Shown here one piece after another: positions 21,569 through 32,930 of a stretch of 64,000 bases of DNA (within the stretch, counting starts at the first letter, position 1; each line of letters opens with the position of its first letter). The notes under the pieces are model-generated. The model was not told the origin of the DNA. It was given only the letters and a program-made list of their open reading frames with translations, and did no database searches. This DNA comes from Luscinia megarhynchos (taxonomy: Eukaryota > Chordata > Aves > Passeriformes > Turdidae): positions 610,501 through 674,500 of the forward strand of contig CM067585.1 in NCBI GenBank assembly GCA_034336665.1, read 5' to 3'. A program made the translations under genes and the position numbers.

Positions 21569-22159
21569 TGTGGGGGTTGTGCTGTTGGACGGTCGCTGGA
21601 CAGACTCAGGAGTTACTATTTTCTGTTCTTCAGGTTTGTATTTTATTATAAGGCGTGGGTGTAAGAGAGAGTGTAGAGCATGGAGAGTGATAAGAGCAAG
21701 GGGGTAAGAGAGAGCTTAGAGAGAGAGGTTAGAGATTAAAGGTAAGAGGTAAGGGGTAAGAGGCAAGAGATAAAAGGCAAGAGATAGGAGGTAAGAGACT
21801 GATTTTCCTTTTAAAATAAAATAAGTATTCTTCTATGATGAATATTCTAATTTCCAATAACCAATCTGATTTCCTATTATTTGCCTGCAACCTATAAGAA
21901 CTACTAAATTACTATGTTTTATGGCTTTCTTACCTGTAACCCTTATCTTCAGACCTTTCCTGCCAGGCTTGGGACAGGATGTCTGTTGGTTCTTTGGTAT
22001 TTGTGGCATTTGGTATCATCTAAACAAAGGAAGAGGCCTCAAACCTTAACATAACTATTTTCAGCATCTATGTCAAAGTATGCCAACATCTCTATTTCAT
22101 CTATTGTTCCAGAACTACTTGCTAGGCACTCATAAGATTTTTCTATTTCCTCCCCAACA
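21569..22159 (-). mobile_element. solo LTR, family A2
   Basis: Plus-strand ends are TGTGGGGGTTGTGCTG and TTTCCTCCCCAACA. A perfect 6-bp TSD, TGGGTG, lies at 21563-21568 and 22160-22165. The purine-rich tract 21660-21800 (GGTAAGAG-type units) is the sense-strand pyrimidine tract. Sense TATA/poly(A)-like words are in TTATAATAAAATAC (reverse of about 21640-21655). Confidence 0.95.
22039..22158 (-). pseudogene. retroviral ORF tail inside U3 (A2 copy)
   Basis: Forty codons including the stop, open in frame 2 of the LTR, with YECLASSS and TIDEIEML segments. It differs from the A2 copy at 1568-1687 at only a few residues. Confidence 0.5.
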
Positions 22160-22359
22160 TGGGTGGGTTCCTTTGTGCTCAACCCCTGCTGCTCTGTCTG
22201 CACCCATGAAGGTGGAGTGCAGGGATATCCCACATTTTTGGGACTTTAGGCATTCCAGGAAGACACAAAGTGCAGAAATTCTCTTAAATCCACTGGGCTT
22301 CCTTCCCAGGCACTGAGCTCTGCCCTTCTGCCCAGATTGAGGTGGTGGAAATGAAGTCA

Positions 22360-22640
22360 TGGAATTACTGAATGTCCTGAGCTGGGAGCGACCCATGGGA
22401 TCGTTGATCCAGCTCCTGGCCCTGCACAGACACCCCAACAACCCCACCCTGTCACCCCTGGGTGCCCAGGCCTTGCAGGTATTTCGTGCAGCAGTGCAGG
22501 TAGTGGCTGCAGGATGTGGGCAAGGTGTCCCTTCCCACAGTGAGCCTGTGAGAGGAGGGAACCTCCAGAAGACACAAATCCATCCTGGCCTGTGGAAGGA
22601 GCCCAGCCCTGGGCTCCCCTGGGCATGACAAAGCTGTTGG
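22360..22640 (-). mobile_element. CR1 LINE fragment, 3' end
   Basis: Begins ATGGAATTACTGAATGTCCTG followed by GGGATCGTTGATCCAGCTCC and CAGACACCCCAACAACCCC, a CR1 subfamily also seen at 26655 and 63540. Confidence 0.85.
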
Positions 22641-24326
22641 AATGGATGCCCTGAAGGACTGCAGGGACCAAGGCAATGAGAAATGGGGAAAGAGTGAAAA
22701 ATTCCAGCTGGGACAGTGTCTGCCAGCTCTGCAGAGCCCTTGGGACCCTGACCCCAGGGCTGAGCCCCGTGCAGAGCTCAGATCCCACCTGCACCAGCTC
22801 CTGCTGGAACCAGTGGGAATCACCAGAGACAGCAGGGAGCTGGAGATGTGCATGGATTCCAGCTGGACACAGCCTTGGGAACGAGGGGAGAAGCCCCCAT
22901 GGAGGGGCACTGCTGGATCAGCTGCTCTGCTGAGCCAAGCAACGCTTGGAAGCAAAATCTCTCCCAAACCTGGCGGCTTTGGGGAGAGATGTTTTGTTTG
23001 TTTGTGTGTGTGTGTGTGAGAGAGAGATTTGTAAAATCAGTGTGATGTCCCTGCAGCCCAGCAGGCCCATTCCTGCTGCCAGGGCTGCACAGCTCCCTGT
23101 CCCAAAGCCCCCCCTGCTCATTTATTTCTCTTCCAGCTGCAATAAAGGCAGTGACTGAGCCATTTTTCCTGTTTGTGGAAACCTTGATGCTGCCAGATTG
23201 AAAACTCAACCAATAATCAAAGTGTGGCTGCAGGACTGGTTCACTCACCAGTTTTAGGGAAGGAGCTGGCTGAATTCCCTGTACAAGGAATGGTGGCTAT
23301 GAATCAAATCCTGGAGTTGCCATGGCTTAGTGGGTTGCTGACCTCTGAGACAGACACAGAAATGAGCTGTTTGGGTGTTCTTTTCCATCTCAATGCCAAG
23401 GAAATGCTGTAAACTCCATGAAAGGCAGTGAAACCAAGAGTTCCTGGGGTGGAACACTCTCATCTGTCCTGGCTCAGCAGGTCCCAGGAATGTGTCAGCT
23501 CCAGGCTCCCTGAATTCATTTGTTCCCTGCATGGAGCTGAATTTTGCCTTTTGTGAATACAGAACATACTGGCCCAGCTGCACCTTTACTCCCACCCCCT
23601 GTTCCACTGGGCACCTTCCCCCTGCACAGCCACGCTGACAGAGCTGGGGTGTGCAGGGACATCCCAGGCAGGAACAGCGGGGTTTCTTCAGGCTGCAATC
23701 TTATTGAGAGCACAATTCAACCCTCACCAGAGATTCAGAGATGAAAATAATCTTTTATTTTTATTCTGCCGTTGTTTCCAGCCCATCTCTTCTGCTGCCA
23801 GCCCTGGCAGGGCAGGAGCAGCAGTAAAAGTGTCATTCCTGTTGTGTTTAATTGTTCCAGGCCAACATGGGAACAAGAGCCTGCCGTGGAAAAGGCCCAA
23901 GGCAGAGGAACTGTCAGACGGAGAGCCTTTGAATTTGGGCAGAAAAAAGCAGCTGCAGAGGCTGGTGGTGGGATCAAACACCTGAGTGCTGGGAGAGCTC
24001 CCCTTCCCTGCCTGGCACCTGCCAGCCCTCTCCTGCTTCCACAGGGGAACTGCTCCATGGCTTCAAACCCACCTTCCTGTCTGAGAACCACCTGGATCCT
24101 GCTGCATCCTCCTGACCATTTGCACAAAATCACCCTGATTATCCCAAACCGCTTCCCCAAAACACGGACACTGCAATTACTGTCATTGCAGCACAAATTT
24201 CCCTTCTGTAATCACTGCCCATTACAGCAGCACCGAGGGGACCTTCAGCTTCACCTGGGAGGTGCTGAAACAAAGATTTACCTCGTGGAACTTCTGCTCA
24301 GCTTAGAAAGACTTTGTTGTGAGGAG
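22641..24326. other. unique intergenic sequence with short (TG)n
   Basis: No gene is recognised. A short GTTTG/(TG)n/(AG)n run lies at about 22995-23030. The 343-codon frame at 23772-24803 owes its length to the TTCC array. Confidence 0.4.
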
Positions 24327-24698
24327 TTCCTTCCTTCCTTCCTTCCTTCCTTCCTTCCTTCCTTCCTTCCTTCCTTCCTTCCTTCCTTCCTTCCTTCCTT
24401 CCTTCCTTCCTTCCTTCCTTCCTTCCTTCCTTCCTTCCTTCCTTCCTTCCTTCCTTCCTTCCTTCCTTCCTTCCTTCCTTCCTTCCTTCCTTCCTTCCTT
24501 CCTTCCTTCCTTCCTTCCTTCCTTCCTTCCTTCCTTCCTTCCTTCCTTCCTTCCTTCCTTCCTTCCTTCCTTCCTTCCTTCCTTCCTTCCTTCCTTCCTT
24601 CCTTCCTTCCTTCCTTCCTTCCTTCCTTCCTTCCTTCCTTCCTTCCTTCCTCCCTCCCTTCCCTCCCTTCCTCCCTTCCTCCCTTCCTTCCTCCTCCC
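24327..24698. repeat. (TTCC)n microsatellite, 81 perfect units plus degenerate tail
   Basis: Positions 24327-24650 are 324 bases of uninterrupted TTCC (81 units). A degenerate TCCC/TTCC tail reaches 24698. A pure polypyrimidine/polypurine mirror repeat of this length can form triplex (H-DNA) and is expected to vary in length between individuals. Confidence 0.99.
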
Positions 24699-25641
24699 CA
24701 CCCAGAATGCTGGGAATCCACCCAAGCCTTATCCTCACCTCTTCACCTCATTAGTGACCATGAAACTGACTCTAAAATTGACAGAACTCACAAAGTTAAT
24801 TAAGGTGTGTGGATAAATCCCTTTTTCCCATAGGTACCTACAAATGTATTTTATATGATCTCCGTTGGAACTAACAGGGGGAGCAGCAGAGGTAAACACA
24901 GCCAAAATAACGAGAAATTTGGGTATTAGGTTTCTGTCCTGGCAGAGTTTTCTTGGAAATATCCATTTGCATACTTCAGGAACCTTCCAGTCCCTGATTG
25001 TGATTTAAAAATAGTAAGATTTCATAAATACAAATCAATAATGAGGCTCAGTTTTGCCTTTCCAGGGGGTTCTTTGGCCTTCCAGTGCTGCTTGATCTCA
25101 TTCTTCAGTCCTGTGAGTCCAAACCCTTATTTTTTCTTTAAGATAAGAAGCTGAGATTTCTTTTACCCCTGAGTCTGGAACTCAGAGCTTCCAGAATATT
25201 TAATATTACCAGTATTTTAATAAAACAGTCTGACTTTAAAATTTTCTCAATTTTCAGCAGTTGGGGCTTGCACAGTGAGTGAGTGAGCAGGTTTCAAGCT
25301 CCTTCCCCATCTCCCTCCTGCTGCCTTTCAGGAGTTTATTTTTAAAAGTACCACCCAGGGCATTGGAATAGCAATAAAGAATAGGTTAAACCTCTGATGT
25401 TTCATTCCAGGGAAGCTGAAAAGATTAATGCACTTGTGTGCAAGCTGAGCCTGTGCTGTTCCCACTGTGCAGAGCGAGCAGCAGGGACAAAAATTCCTTT
25501 ATTACCCGAGTCCCACTGCAGGACTGTGGCACACAGCAGAGTTGCCCTGGCTGCTGAGAGGGGCTGGGAAACCCTGCTGGCTTCAGGGACAGCCTGGGAG
25601 CTGTGGGGACATGGGAGGGCTGCTGTGGGATGGGCTGCACC
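24699..25641. other. AT-rich unique intergenic sequence
   Basis: No gene is recognised. The part 24760-25260 is AT-rich with words such as AAAGTTAATTAAGG and GATTTAAAAATAG and might hold regulatory DNA. Confidence 0.35.
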
Positions 25642-25647
25642 TCACTG

Positions 25648-26252
25648 TGCTGGGAAAGATGAACCAGGAAGACCTTACAAATATGAATGTTCAGATTCTG
25701 AGAATATGGAAACCATGAGCGAGATTGAAATGAAAGCCACTTTTGAGATACCAAACCTCAGTTACTGAATTACCATGAAACAATGGGATAGCCAGCTAGG
25801 GAAGTAATCCCCTCTTGATAGAACAATGCCTTCTGCTGGAGAGCAAGTCCAAAGGTCAGGAAATACTTGCTAGGGTCCAAAGAGCAGTTTTTAGAAGTTT
25901 AAAGTGTAACACACTATGGTAATGTAAGGATTCCTATAGCCTGTATGTAAATGCTACAGAATTTGTATCTTGTATTACATTGGTTAGTGGAAATTAGAAT
26001 ATTCATCATAGAAGAAGATTTATTGCAATGTAAACTAGAAATCTCTCTCTTGCTCTCCCTTGCTTACTCTCTCTATTACCCCTCTCTCCTTCCTGCTCTC
26101 TCTCTCTTCCCCCTTTTATCTCTTTGTCCTACTCTGGGCTGTGCCTGGCAGCTCTTAGCAGGACTCTGCACACTCACAATGTCCTTACAATGAACTGCAG
26201 CTGTAACACCAGCTTGTACAGAGCGCAGCAGTTTTGTCCCTGGGGACCTGCA
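25648..26252 (+). mobile_element. solo LTR, family A (long-U3 subtype)
   Basis: Starts TGCTGGGAAAGATGAACC and ends GGGGACCTGCA. A perfect 6-bp TSD, TCACTG, lies at 25642-25647 and 26253-26258. The 3' end lacks the usual GTTTATC...ACTCCCG segment yet the TSD is intact, so this shortened end was present when it inserted or arose inside the LTR later. Confidence 0.95.
25649..25768 (+). pseudogene. retroviral ORF tail inside U3 (A copy)
   Basis: Thirty-nine codons then TGA, frame 2 of the LTR, with YKYEC and SEIEMKATFEI segments. In this copy the leucine of YECL is serine (YECS), so the YXXL motif is lost here. An upstream ATG at 25397 in host DNA is fortuitous. Confidence 0.5.
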
Positions 26253-26274
26253 TCACTGTGCTTTGGGATTTTTA

Positions 26275-26645
26275 TTATGGAATCACAAAATCACTGAGGT
26301 TGGCAAAGATCTCCTGGATCATCGAGTCTGAGCTGTGCTCAATCCCCACCAGAGCTCTGAGTGCCACGTCCTTGGACACCTCTGGGGATGGGGACCCCCC
26401 AGTCCCTGCCAAGGCCTGACCACCCTCTCCATGCAGGAATTCCTCCTGGTATCCAGCCTGAGCCTCCCCTGCTGCTGTGGGAGCTTCTGTAGCTTTGCAT
26501 GGGACAAAGACTCCTCCTGGCAGCTCCTGAGGAGCCTCAGTGTCCCAGGAAACCTCCCTGACCCCTCCAGCACAGCCCAGGGCAGCCTCACGGGGGCTGC
26601 ACCTATTCAAGTCTTGCCTAAATTTCTCTCTTTTCAGAGTTTTCA
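26275..26645 (-). mobile_element. CR1 LINE fragment, 3' end
   Basis: Begins TATGGAATCACAAAATCACTG, then CATCGAGTCTGAGCTGTGC and ACACCTCTGGGGATGGGGA. It lies directly beside the family A LTR, with 16 bp between the TSD and the CR1. Confidence 0.88.
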
Positions 26646-26654
26646 TCCTTAGAC

Positions 26655-26755
26655 TCACAGATCACAGAATGCAGAATGTCCTGAGCTAGAACAGACCTCC
26701 AGGGATCATGGATCCAACCCTGGCCTGGACCAGACACCCCAATAATTCCACCCTG
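26655..26755 (-). mobile_element. CR1 LINE fragment
   Basis: Contains AGAATGTCCTGAGCTAGAAC, GATCATGGATCCAACCCTGG and CAGACACCCCAATAATTCC. It ends where the next tandem array begins. Confidence 0.82.
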
Positions 26756-27085
26756 TGCAGTTCTGAACCCCAGGGTTTATCCCAGCCCCCATCCCCTGCA
26801 GTTCTGCACCCCAGGTTTTAATCCCAGCCCCCCATCCCCTGCAGTTCTGCACCCCAGGGTTTATCCCAGCCCCTCATCCCCTGCAGTTCTGCACCCCAGG
26901 TTTAATCCCAGCCCCTCATCCCCTGCAGTTCTGCACCCCAGGTGTGTCCCAGCCCCCATCCCCTGCAGTTCTGCACCCCAGGGTTTATCCCAGCCCCTCA
27001 TCCCCTGCAGTTCTGCACCCCAGGTGTGTCCCAGCCCCCATCCCCTGCAGTTCTGCACCCCAGGTGTGTCCCAGCCCCTCAGTTC
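26756..27085. repeat. minisatellite, 39-42 bp unit, 8 copies
   Basis: Units of GCAGTTCTGCACCCCAGG plus GTTTATCCC or TGTGTCCC and AGCCCCCATCCCCT. It starts at the broken edge of a CR1 copy. Confidence 0.96.
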
Positions 27086-30000
27086 CTGACTCAGACACCA
27101 AAGATCTCATTTTGCCAAAACACTGTGATCCCTGGAAGATTTTATGCCCCACAAAAATGGGAATAATTGGGAACTGCTGCATTGTTATCATTATTTGCAC
27201 AGAGCAAACACATCATTAGGTGGGGTGTGAGGAGTGAGTTAATGGCATTTGATAACTGGTTATATCAAATTTCAGATGTTTCAATAGACTTGGCTTTTTC
27301 ATTATTCTTTAATTTGGATTTTCTTGCTTTTTCTCCCCTAAGCACCTTCTCAAAGATTAGATTATTGTTGCTGTTAATATTTCTGGGTGTTCCTAATTTA
27401 GCTGTATTTGGTTTTTGAGATTATTTATGTGTTGAGTATCTTTGTTAATAGAAACCAGACTCTTTAGGATGGCAAATGTGAGTGACAGCCAAAGAAATCA
27501 CTTCATACAGGATTCCTGACACAATATTTTGACAATTTCATTTGAAGTAAGACACTGTGATTGTCAGTTCAGTTACAATATGGTTGTTGCTCCCTAGTGG
27601 GGAAAAAAAATCAGAAAATTGAAGGAAATCAAATTCCCAGCTAAATGGTTTTTCCAGTAGAACATTCAGGTCTTGCCCCTGCCTCTCATCACTCGTGTAC
27701 AACACTTGAATTGCATAAATGGAGAGCAAATACCTGGGAAATGCTGGAGAGCCCTTTGAATAAACACCTGGAAAATCCAGGCTCTCGAGGCTGGGAACAG
27801 TTTTACCATTTCTGCTGCTTTTCTCCCCAGTGCAGTGCCCACAGCAACCCCCAGCACTGCTCATGGAAATGCTTTGGGGGGTTCTTTCTATTTCTAACCC
27901 AATGAAAATGCTCATGAAATGGGAAGATGCCAGAACTGCCTGTGCCCAGCAGTGCTGGAAGCCAGAGGGGGAGAACAGGGGAGCCCTGGAAGGAAATGAG
28001 GTGGCACTTGCAGAGAACTGTTGTAGGAACTTGATTTCTGTGGGAAGATTTGGAAGTGGAAATGTGCCAAGAAATACATTTGTGATAAATAATAAGATCT
28101 CCTCTGCTTGCAAGGACTTTTCCCCCAAAAAAGAGTTCTTGTACCATCAGGTGCTTTGGACAGAGGGATCAGGAATATTTTCCTGCTGGTTCTTAGTCAG
28201 GATTATTTCTTCATCTTTCACAATAACCAAATAACATCAAATAACAAGCACTCCATCTGATCCTCACATTCCTTTGGAGTTGTGGGGGTTTTTAAATCTT
28301 CAAATTCTTGAAGCCTGGAAGTCTCCAGCAGGAGAAAACACTGAGCTGGTTCAAGTAATTTTAGTTAAAACCCCTCTCTCCTGCTCTGTGTGTTTTTGAG
28401 GTTGGAACAGCTTTTAGGCAGAGCGAGAATTTGAGCAGAAAGCTGTTGTTTGGGTTAAAATATCTCCCATTTTGATCGCTGAACATTTTGATGCTTTGCA
28501 TATCCTCCTCATTTTCTGCCTCCCTCTGCCTTGGCTCCAGTCCAGGGGGAAAAGGAGGCAGAGTTTTTTGGCTGGGTGCGTTTGTGTTTTTTTTCCTTAT
28601 TTCAAGTTTGGAGAAAGAAGAAGAAAAAAAACAACAACATCTAGATGTATTTTGATTCTTTTGGGAGAGTTAGAAAACACTTTTTCCTCCAACAGCTGTA
28701 ACACACCAGATGCTCCTGTCTCTCCTTGCTCGCCTGAATTCTTTGCACTCTCCTTTCCTCATTAAATTCCCTTTTCCAGTCTCTGTGCCTGTTGTTTGGT
28801 GATGAGCTGGGGGCTGCTGGAGCCCTGACCCTCTCCTGGCTGAGCCCAGCCTGGCGTAAAACAGGCCCTGCCTTTTGTTTTTCCCAGGGTTTTGTTGGGA
28901 GAGAGCCTTTGGACTGGGAACTCTGATGAATGAAACGGAGCCATTGTCAGCACAGGCCTTGTTTTCCTTTTGGAAGTGCTCACTGCGACAGAAACGCTCA
29001 TTGTTGTGGTGAAAAACATAATCTGCTTTCTTCTAGAGAATACAGATGGGATCGGATGTGCCCAGCCCTGTAAAAACTCCACATTAGCTGGACTGGAGTT
29101 GTTTCAGCTGGAGAGTCTGTGGAAGGAGGAAACAATCTCATCTCTTTGTCCATCTCGTGCAGAGCAGACAGCAGTGGACTGGAATTCATGACACAACAAT
29201 TTGTTAACAGACACTGGAGCAGGGGGCTGGCAGAGTGGGATTTCCACCAGGGAGATGTGCAGGATGGGCTTAGGGGTTGCAATTTTTTGTTGCAAGTGGT
29301 TTATATATATATGGGTGGGTATAAACACACCCTGATACTGTTCTGGGATAACATCTGGGTTAGGTTTTAAGCAGCTTTTCACAGAATGGCTAAAACATGA
29401 AAAAATTGCATGAACCATCTGAAAACTGGGGGAAATGACAAGAAATGTTGTGTTTTCAGCTGTGATTTTGCTCATCTCTGCCAACAGTTAAAACTCTGGG
29501 TATTTCCCCCCAGTAACTCTGACCCTGCTGTCAGGACAGGGTGGAACCAGCCCTGGGATGTACTGGGGGATCAGGTCCTGCCAGACTGGCTCTTCACAGG
29601 TGGAAATTCTGCAAACCAGGGCTTGGACTGGCCACCCACCCCAGAGTGAGCAGGGATTCCTGCTTTGGGAATACAGCCCTGAGGCTCTCTATTGAAATAA
29701 TCCTCTGCAATGTTTCTGGAAATGATTTAATTTGTCTACTGAGAGAAAAAAGAGAGAGAGAGGAAGAGGCTGCAGAGAGCAACAGGCAGCACATCCAAGC
29801 TGAGGGGGCCTCTGTGGATTAGGGCAGTGCAAGGAAGGGAAAAAAAATATTTAGAGAGTGTTTGTAATCAATGCTGACTGCAGTGAGGGTGGGGAAGAGG
29901 CTGCTGGAACTCCAGGGGCTCGGGCAGGGCTGAGGAGCCAGGGCTGGGGGTTTCAGCTGTCAGCTGGGGCGTTCACACTGCCAAACAACCACCTCCCAGC

Positions 30001-30234
30001 TCACTCCTCCTATCTGCAGCTCACAGAGTGGGAGCAACTCAGAGAGCGCTCTAAAAATGTTGCTGGCTCAGAGCAGGGCTGGGTCAGAGCCCTGGATTTG
30101 TTCCTGCTCTGTCCCTGGGTGTCCTCTCCGTGGGCCTTACAGGGCTTTGTTTGCCAGAAGCCTCCATCTGTTCCTGCCTCTGTAACCCACACAGGAATGC
30201 CTGGGTACAACCCTGCTGCAGGGAGGGACATTTT
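27086..30234. other. long unique intergenic stretch
   Basis: About 3.1 kb of mostly AT-rich unique DNA, the longest repeat-poor part of the window's left half. No exon is recognisable: the 196-codon reverse frame at 27538-28128 has no domain or signal. A short TATATATATATG run lies near 29304. It may include regulatory DNA. Confidence 0.4.
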
Positions 30235-30650
30235 TCATGGGATTACAGAGTCCATAATGTTGGAAAGACTCTCCAAGATCAAAGAATCCAATCTTTAACC
30301 CAGCACTGCCAAAGCCACCCCTAACTCATGTCCCCAAGTGCCACACCCACAGGGCTGTTAAACCCCTCCAGACACTCCACCACTGCCCTGGCTGGACAGG
30401 CCTTTCCAGGAGGAACTGTTCCCAAAATCCACCCTGACCTCCCCTGCCCAGCCTGAGCCGTTCCCTCTGCTCCTGTCCCTGTTCCCTGTTCCCAGAGCCC
30501 GACCTGGGGCTGTCCCTGCCTGGCAGGGAATTGTGCAGAGCCACAAGGGCCCCTGAGCCTCCTTTTCTCCAGGCTCAGCCCCTTCCAGCTGCCTCAGCCC
30601 CTCCCCAGCTCCGTTCCTGCCCTGGACACGCTCCATCTCCTTCACGTCCT
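30235..30650 (-). mobile_element. CR1 LINE fragment, 3' end
   Basis: Reverse copy of the same CR1 subfamily as 170-560, sharing GGCCTTTCCAGGAGGAACTG, CACCCTGACCTCCCCTGCCC and the CAGGCTCAGCCCCTTCC block. Its length, about 415 bp, makes it one of the longer CR1 pieces here. Confidence 0.93.
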
Positions 30651-30689
30651 GAGAGAACAGATCTGTCCCCGGATTGCTCTCCTAAATCC

Positions 30690-30758
30690 CAGAATCACAG
30701 AAGATCCTGAGGGTGGAAGGAGCCCCAGGCCCATCACACTTCAGGGAACAGCCTGTGC
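30690..30758 (-). mobile_element. short CR1 3' fragment
   Basis: AATCACAGAAGATCCTGAGG and GGAAGGAGCCCCAGGCCCATC resemble the reverse of a CR1 3' terminus. Short and uncertain. Confidence 0.55.
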
Positions 30759-31169
30759 AGGGCTTTGGGGTTTTCAGCACCGGGGAAATGGGCAAACAGG
30801 ACCTTTCCAGCCTTCCCCTGGAAAATGGGGAGAAAGAGCTCTTGGTGTAATGCAGCCTCTGGAGCTGAGGACACGGAGCTCAGAGCTGAATCCCTCTGCA
30901 CAGGGAGTGGGACAGGGAGAATCCTCTGGGGGACCTGGGACCACTTTTACCTCAAGAACCACGTCCAAGTGACCCTGAGCAGGGCAGAGCCACCATCCCC
31001 CCCTGCTACACGACAGGGCCTCTCCAAAGCCTGAGGGGCAAGGACCAGGCTGGGATTTACAAAGCCCCACTGAGGATGAAGGCTCAGGCTGCTGGCAGCA
31101 GAGCCTGGCAGGATTTCTGTGCTCCTGCAGTCCCTGCCTGAGGAGAGGGCGCTCAGGCTGGAGGGAGAT
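30759..31169. other. unique intergenic sequence
   Basis: Nothing recognised. Confidence 0.35.
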
Positions 31170-31520
31170 TCTCTGTGAAAAGCACAACCCGCCTGCAGCA
31201 GGGTCAGCGAGTTCCCAACATCAATATCCAGGCAGCACCTCCGCCTTGTTTCCAAAGCTCATTATTTCAGGGAGCTGCTGTACGTGTGAGTGGAACTCAT
31301 TACCTGGGAGCCTCGTTACATTTTCTTCTCTCTGACAAAATGTGGGCATTGCTTGGCTCCCTTAATTAACGCTCAGCGCGCGCCGACAGGGAGCAGCTGT
31401 ATTTACGTCGGGTTTCGTTGCTGCAGATGTGGCCGCTGAAATCCATCCTTCAGAGGAGCCATCAAAGGCCAAGCAGCCTCATCCCACGTGGCAATTAAAG
31501 ATATTTTTCCCTGTTGGAGC
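31170..31520. promoter_or_regulatory. candidate conserved non-coding element
   Basis: Unique DNA with CCCTTAATTAACGCTC, a CpG-rich GCGCGCGCCGAC word, a CACGTG E-box at 31485-31490 and GGCAATTAAAGATA. The CpG words are rare in the surrounding DNA. Enhancer role is inference. Confidence 0.28.
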
Positions 31521-32313
31521 AGAGAACTTTCAGTGAAGGATCCAGCATGACTCCAGGCCCAGGCCTGGCCCTGCTGGAGCAATCCTGCAGGACACTGTCA
31601 CCTGATTTTACTGCTGGTGACGTTCTGTGTTCGTGCAGAGCCCGCTGCAATGGGGCCCTGTCACGGACAGTGATGATAAAAATAACAACGAATTAGCAAC
31701 AATTACAGAAACAGGTCAAAGATTTATTTTTCCTTCAGCTCTGATATAATTCTTCTGTTCAGCTTGCCAAAAGTATTTCCTTTTCCATGAAAAATTTTAG
31801 CTTCTCATGAAAGCATTAGGAGTTTTTAATTCTTTTTTTTTTTAAACCTGTCAGGATTTAAGAGAAGACTAAAAGAAAAAAAATCAGATTTCTTTGTTCA
31901 AAGACAGTGAATAAACTCCAACTGCAAATTACAAATAGCCCCTGGGAGCCAGGTCTGAGGAAGGGGAGTGGAAGTGGGGTAATCGTGTTAAGCTCCTGGT
32001 GTGTCACTGAATCCTGCCAAGCTTTGAAAGGCAGGAGGCTCCTGAGTGCTGGAGCAGAAACCTCAAGGACAAACCTTTCTGAACAGAAAGTAGCCGCTTC
32101 CAGTATGAGCTGTGCCACATCCCCACAGCCCAGACACAAATCCCTGCACAGCAGCGTGTGAGGGCTCTGCTGGACAGTCCCAGCTGGGAGGGAGGTGGCA
32201 CCAGTGCTCCTGACAGGGCATTCCCACGTGGGAACATCCCCAGGCCTGATCCACCACTTCTGAGGGCAGGGAGAAAACTCTTTGATGGCTTGACCCTGTG
32301 CAGGGTTCAGGGA
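31521..32313. other. unique intergenic sequence
   Basis: No gene is recognised. AT-rich at 31680-31900. Confidence 0.35.
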
Positions 32314-32930
32314 ACTGCTGGGGTGGTTTAACTGGGGGGATGGTTTAACTGCTGGGATGGCTTTAACTGGGGGGATGGTTTAACTGGTGGGATGGTTTAA
32401 CTGCTGGGATGGTTTAACTAGGGGGTGGTTTAACTGGGGGGATGGTTTAACTGGTGGGACGGTTTAACTGGTGGGATGGTTTAACTGGGGGGCTGGTTTA
32501 ACTGGGTACATGGTTTAACTGGTGGGATGGTTTAACTCGTGGATTGGTTTACCTGGTGCATGGTTTAACTGTAGGATGGTTTAACTCGTGGGATGGTTTA
32601 ACTCATGGGATGGTTTAACTGGTGGGATGGTTTAACTCGTGGATTGGTTTAACTGTAGGATGGTTTAACTGGTGGGATGGTTTACCTGGTACATGGTTTA
32701 ACTGTAGGATGGTTTAACTCATGGGATGGTTTAACTCATGGGATGGTTTAACTCATGGGATGGTTTAACTGTAGGATGGTTTAACTGGTGGGATGGTTTA
32801 CCTGGTACATGGTTTAACTGTAGGATGGTTTAACTCATGGGATGGTTTACTTGTAGGATGGTTTAACTGGTGGATTGGTTTAACTGGTGCATGGTTTAAC
32901 TGGTGGGAATTTGAACTGCTGGATGGTTTT
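32314..32930. repeat. minisatellite, about 17 bp unit, about 35 copies
   Basis: Units of GGATGGTTTAACTGGTG type. Variant blocks (CTCATGG three times in a row, TGTAGGATGG with 14-bp spacing, TGGTACATGG) recur in the same order, which shows multi-unit duplications. Confidence 0.97.

Noticed and set aside
23772..24803. 343-codon open frame with FLPS repeats
   Set aside because: It translates the (TTCC)n microsatellite.
27538..28128. 196-codon reverse frame in unique DNA
   Set aside because: No domain, signal peptide or codon bias; the length is not exceptional for chance in a 64-kb window.
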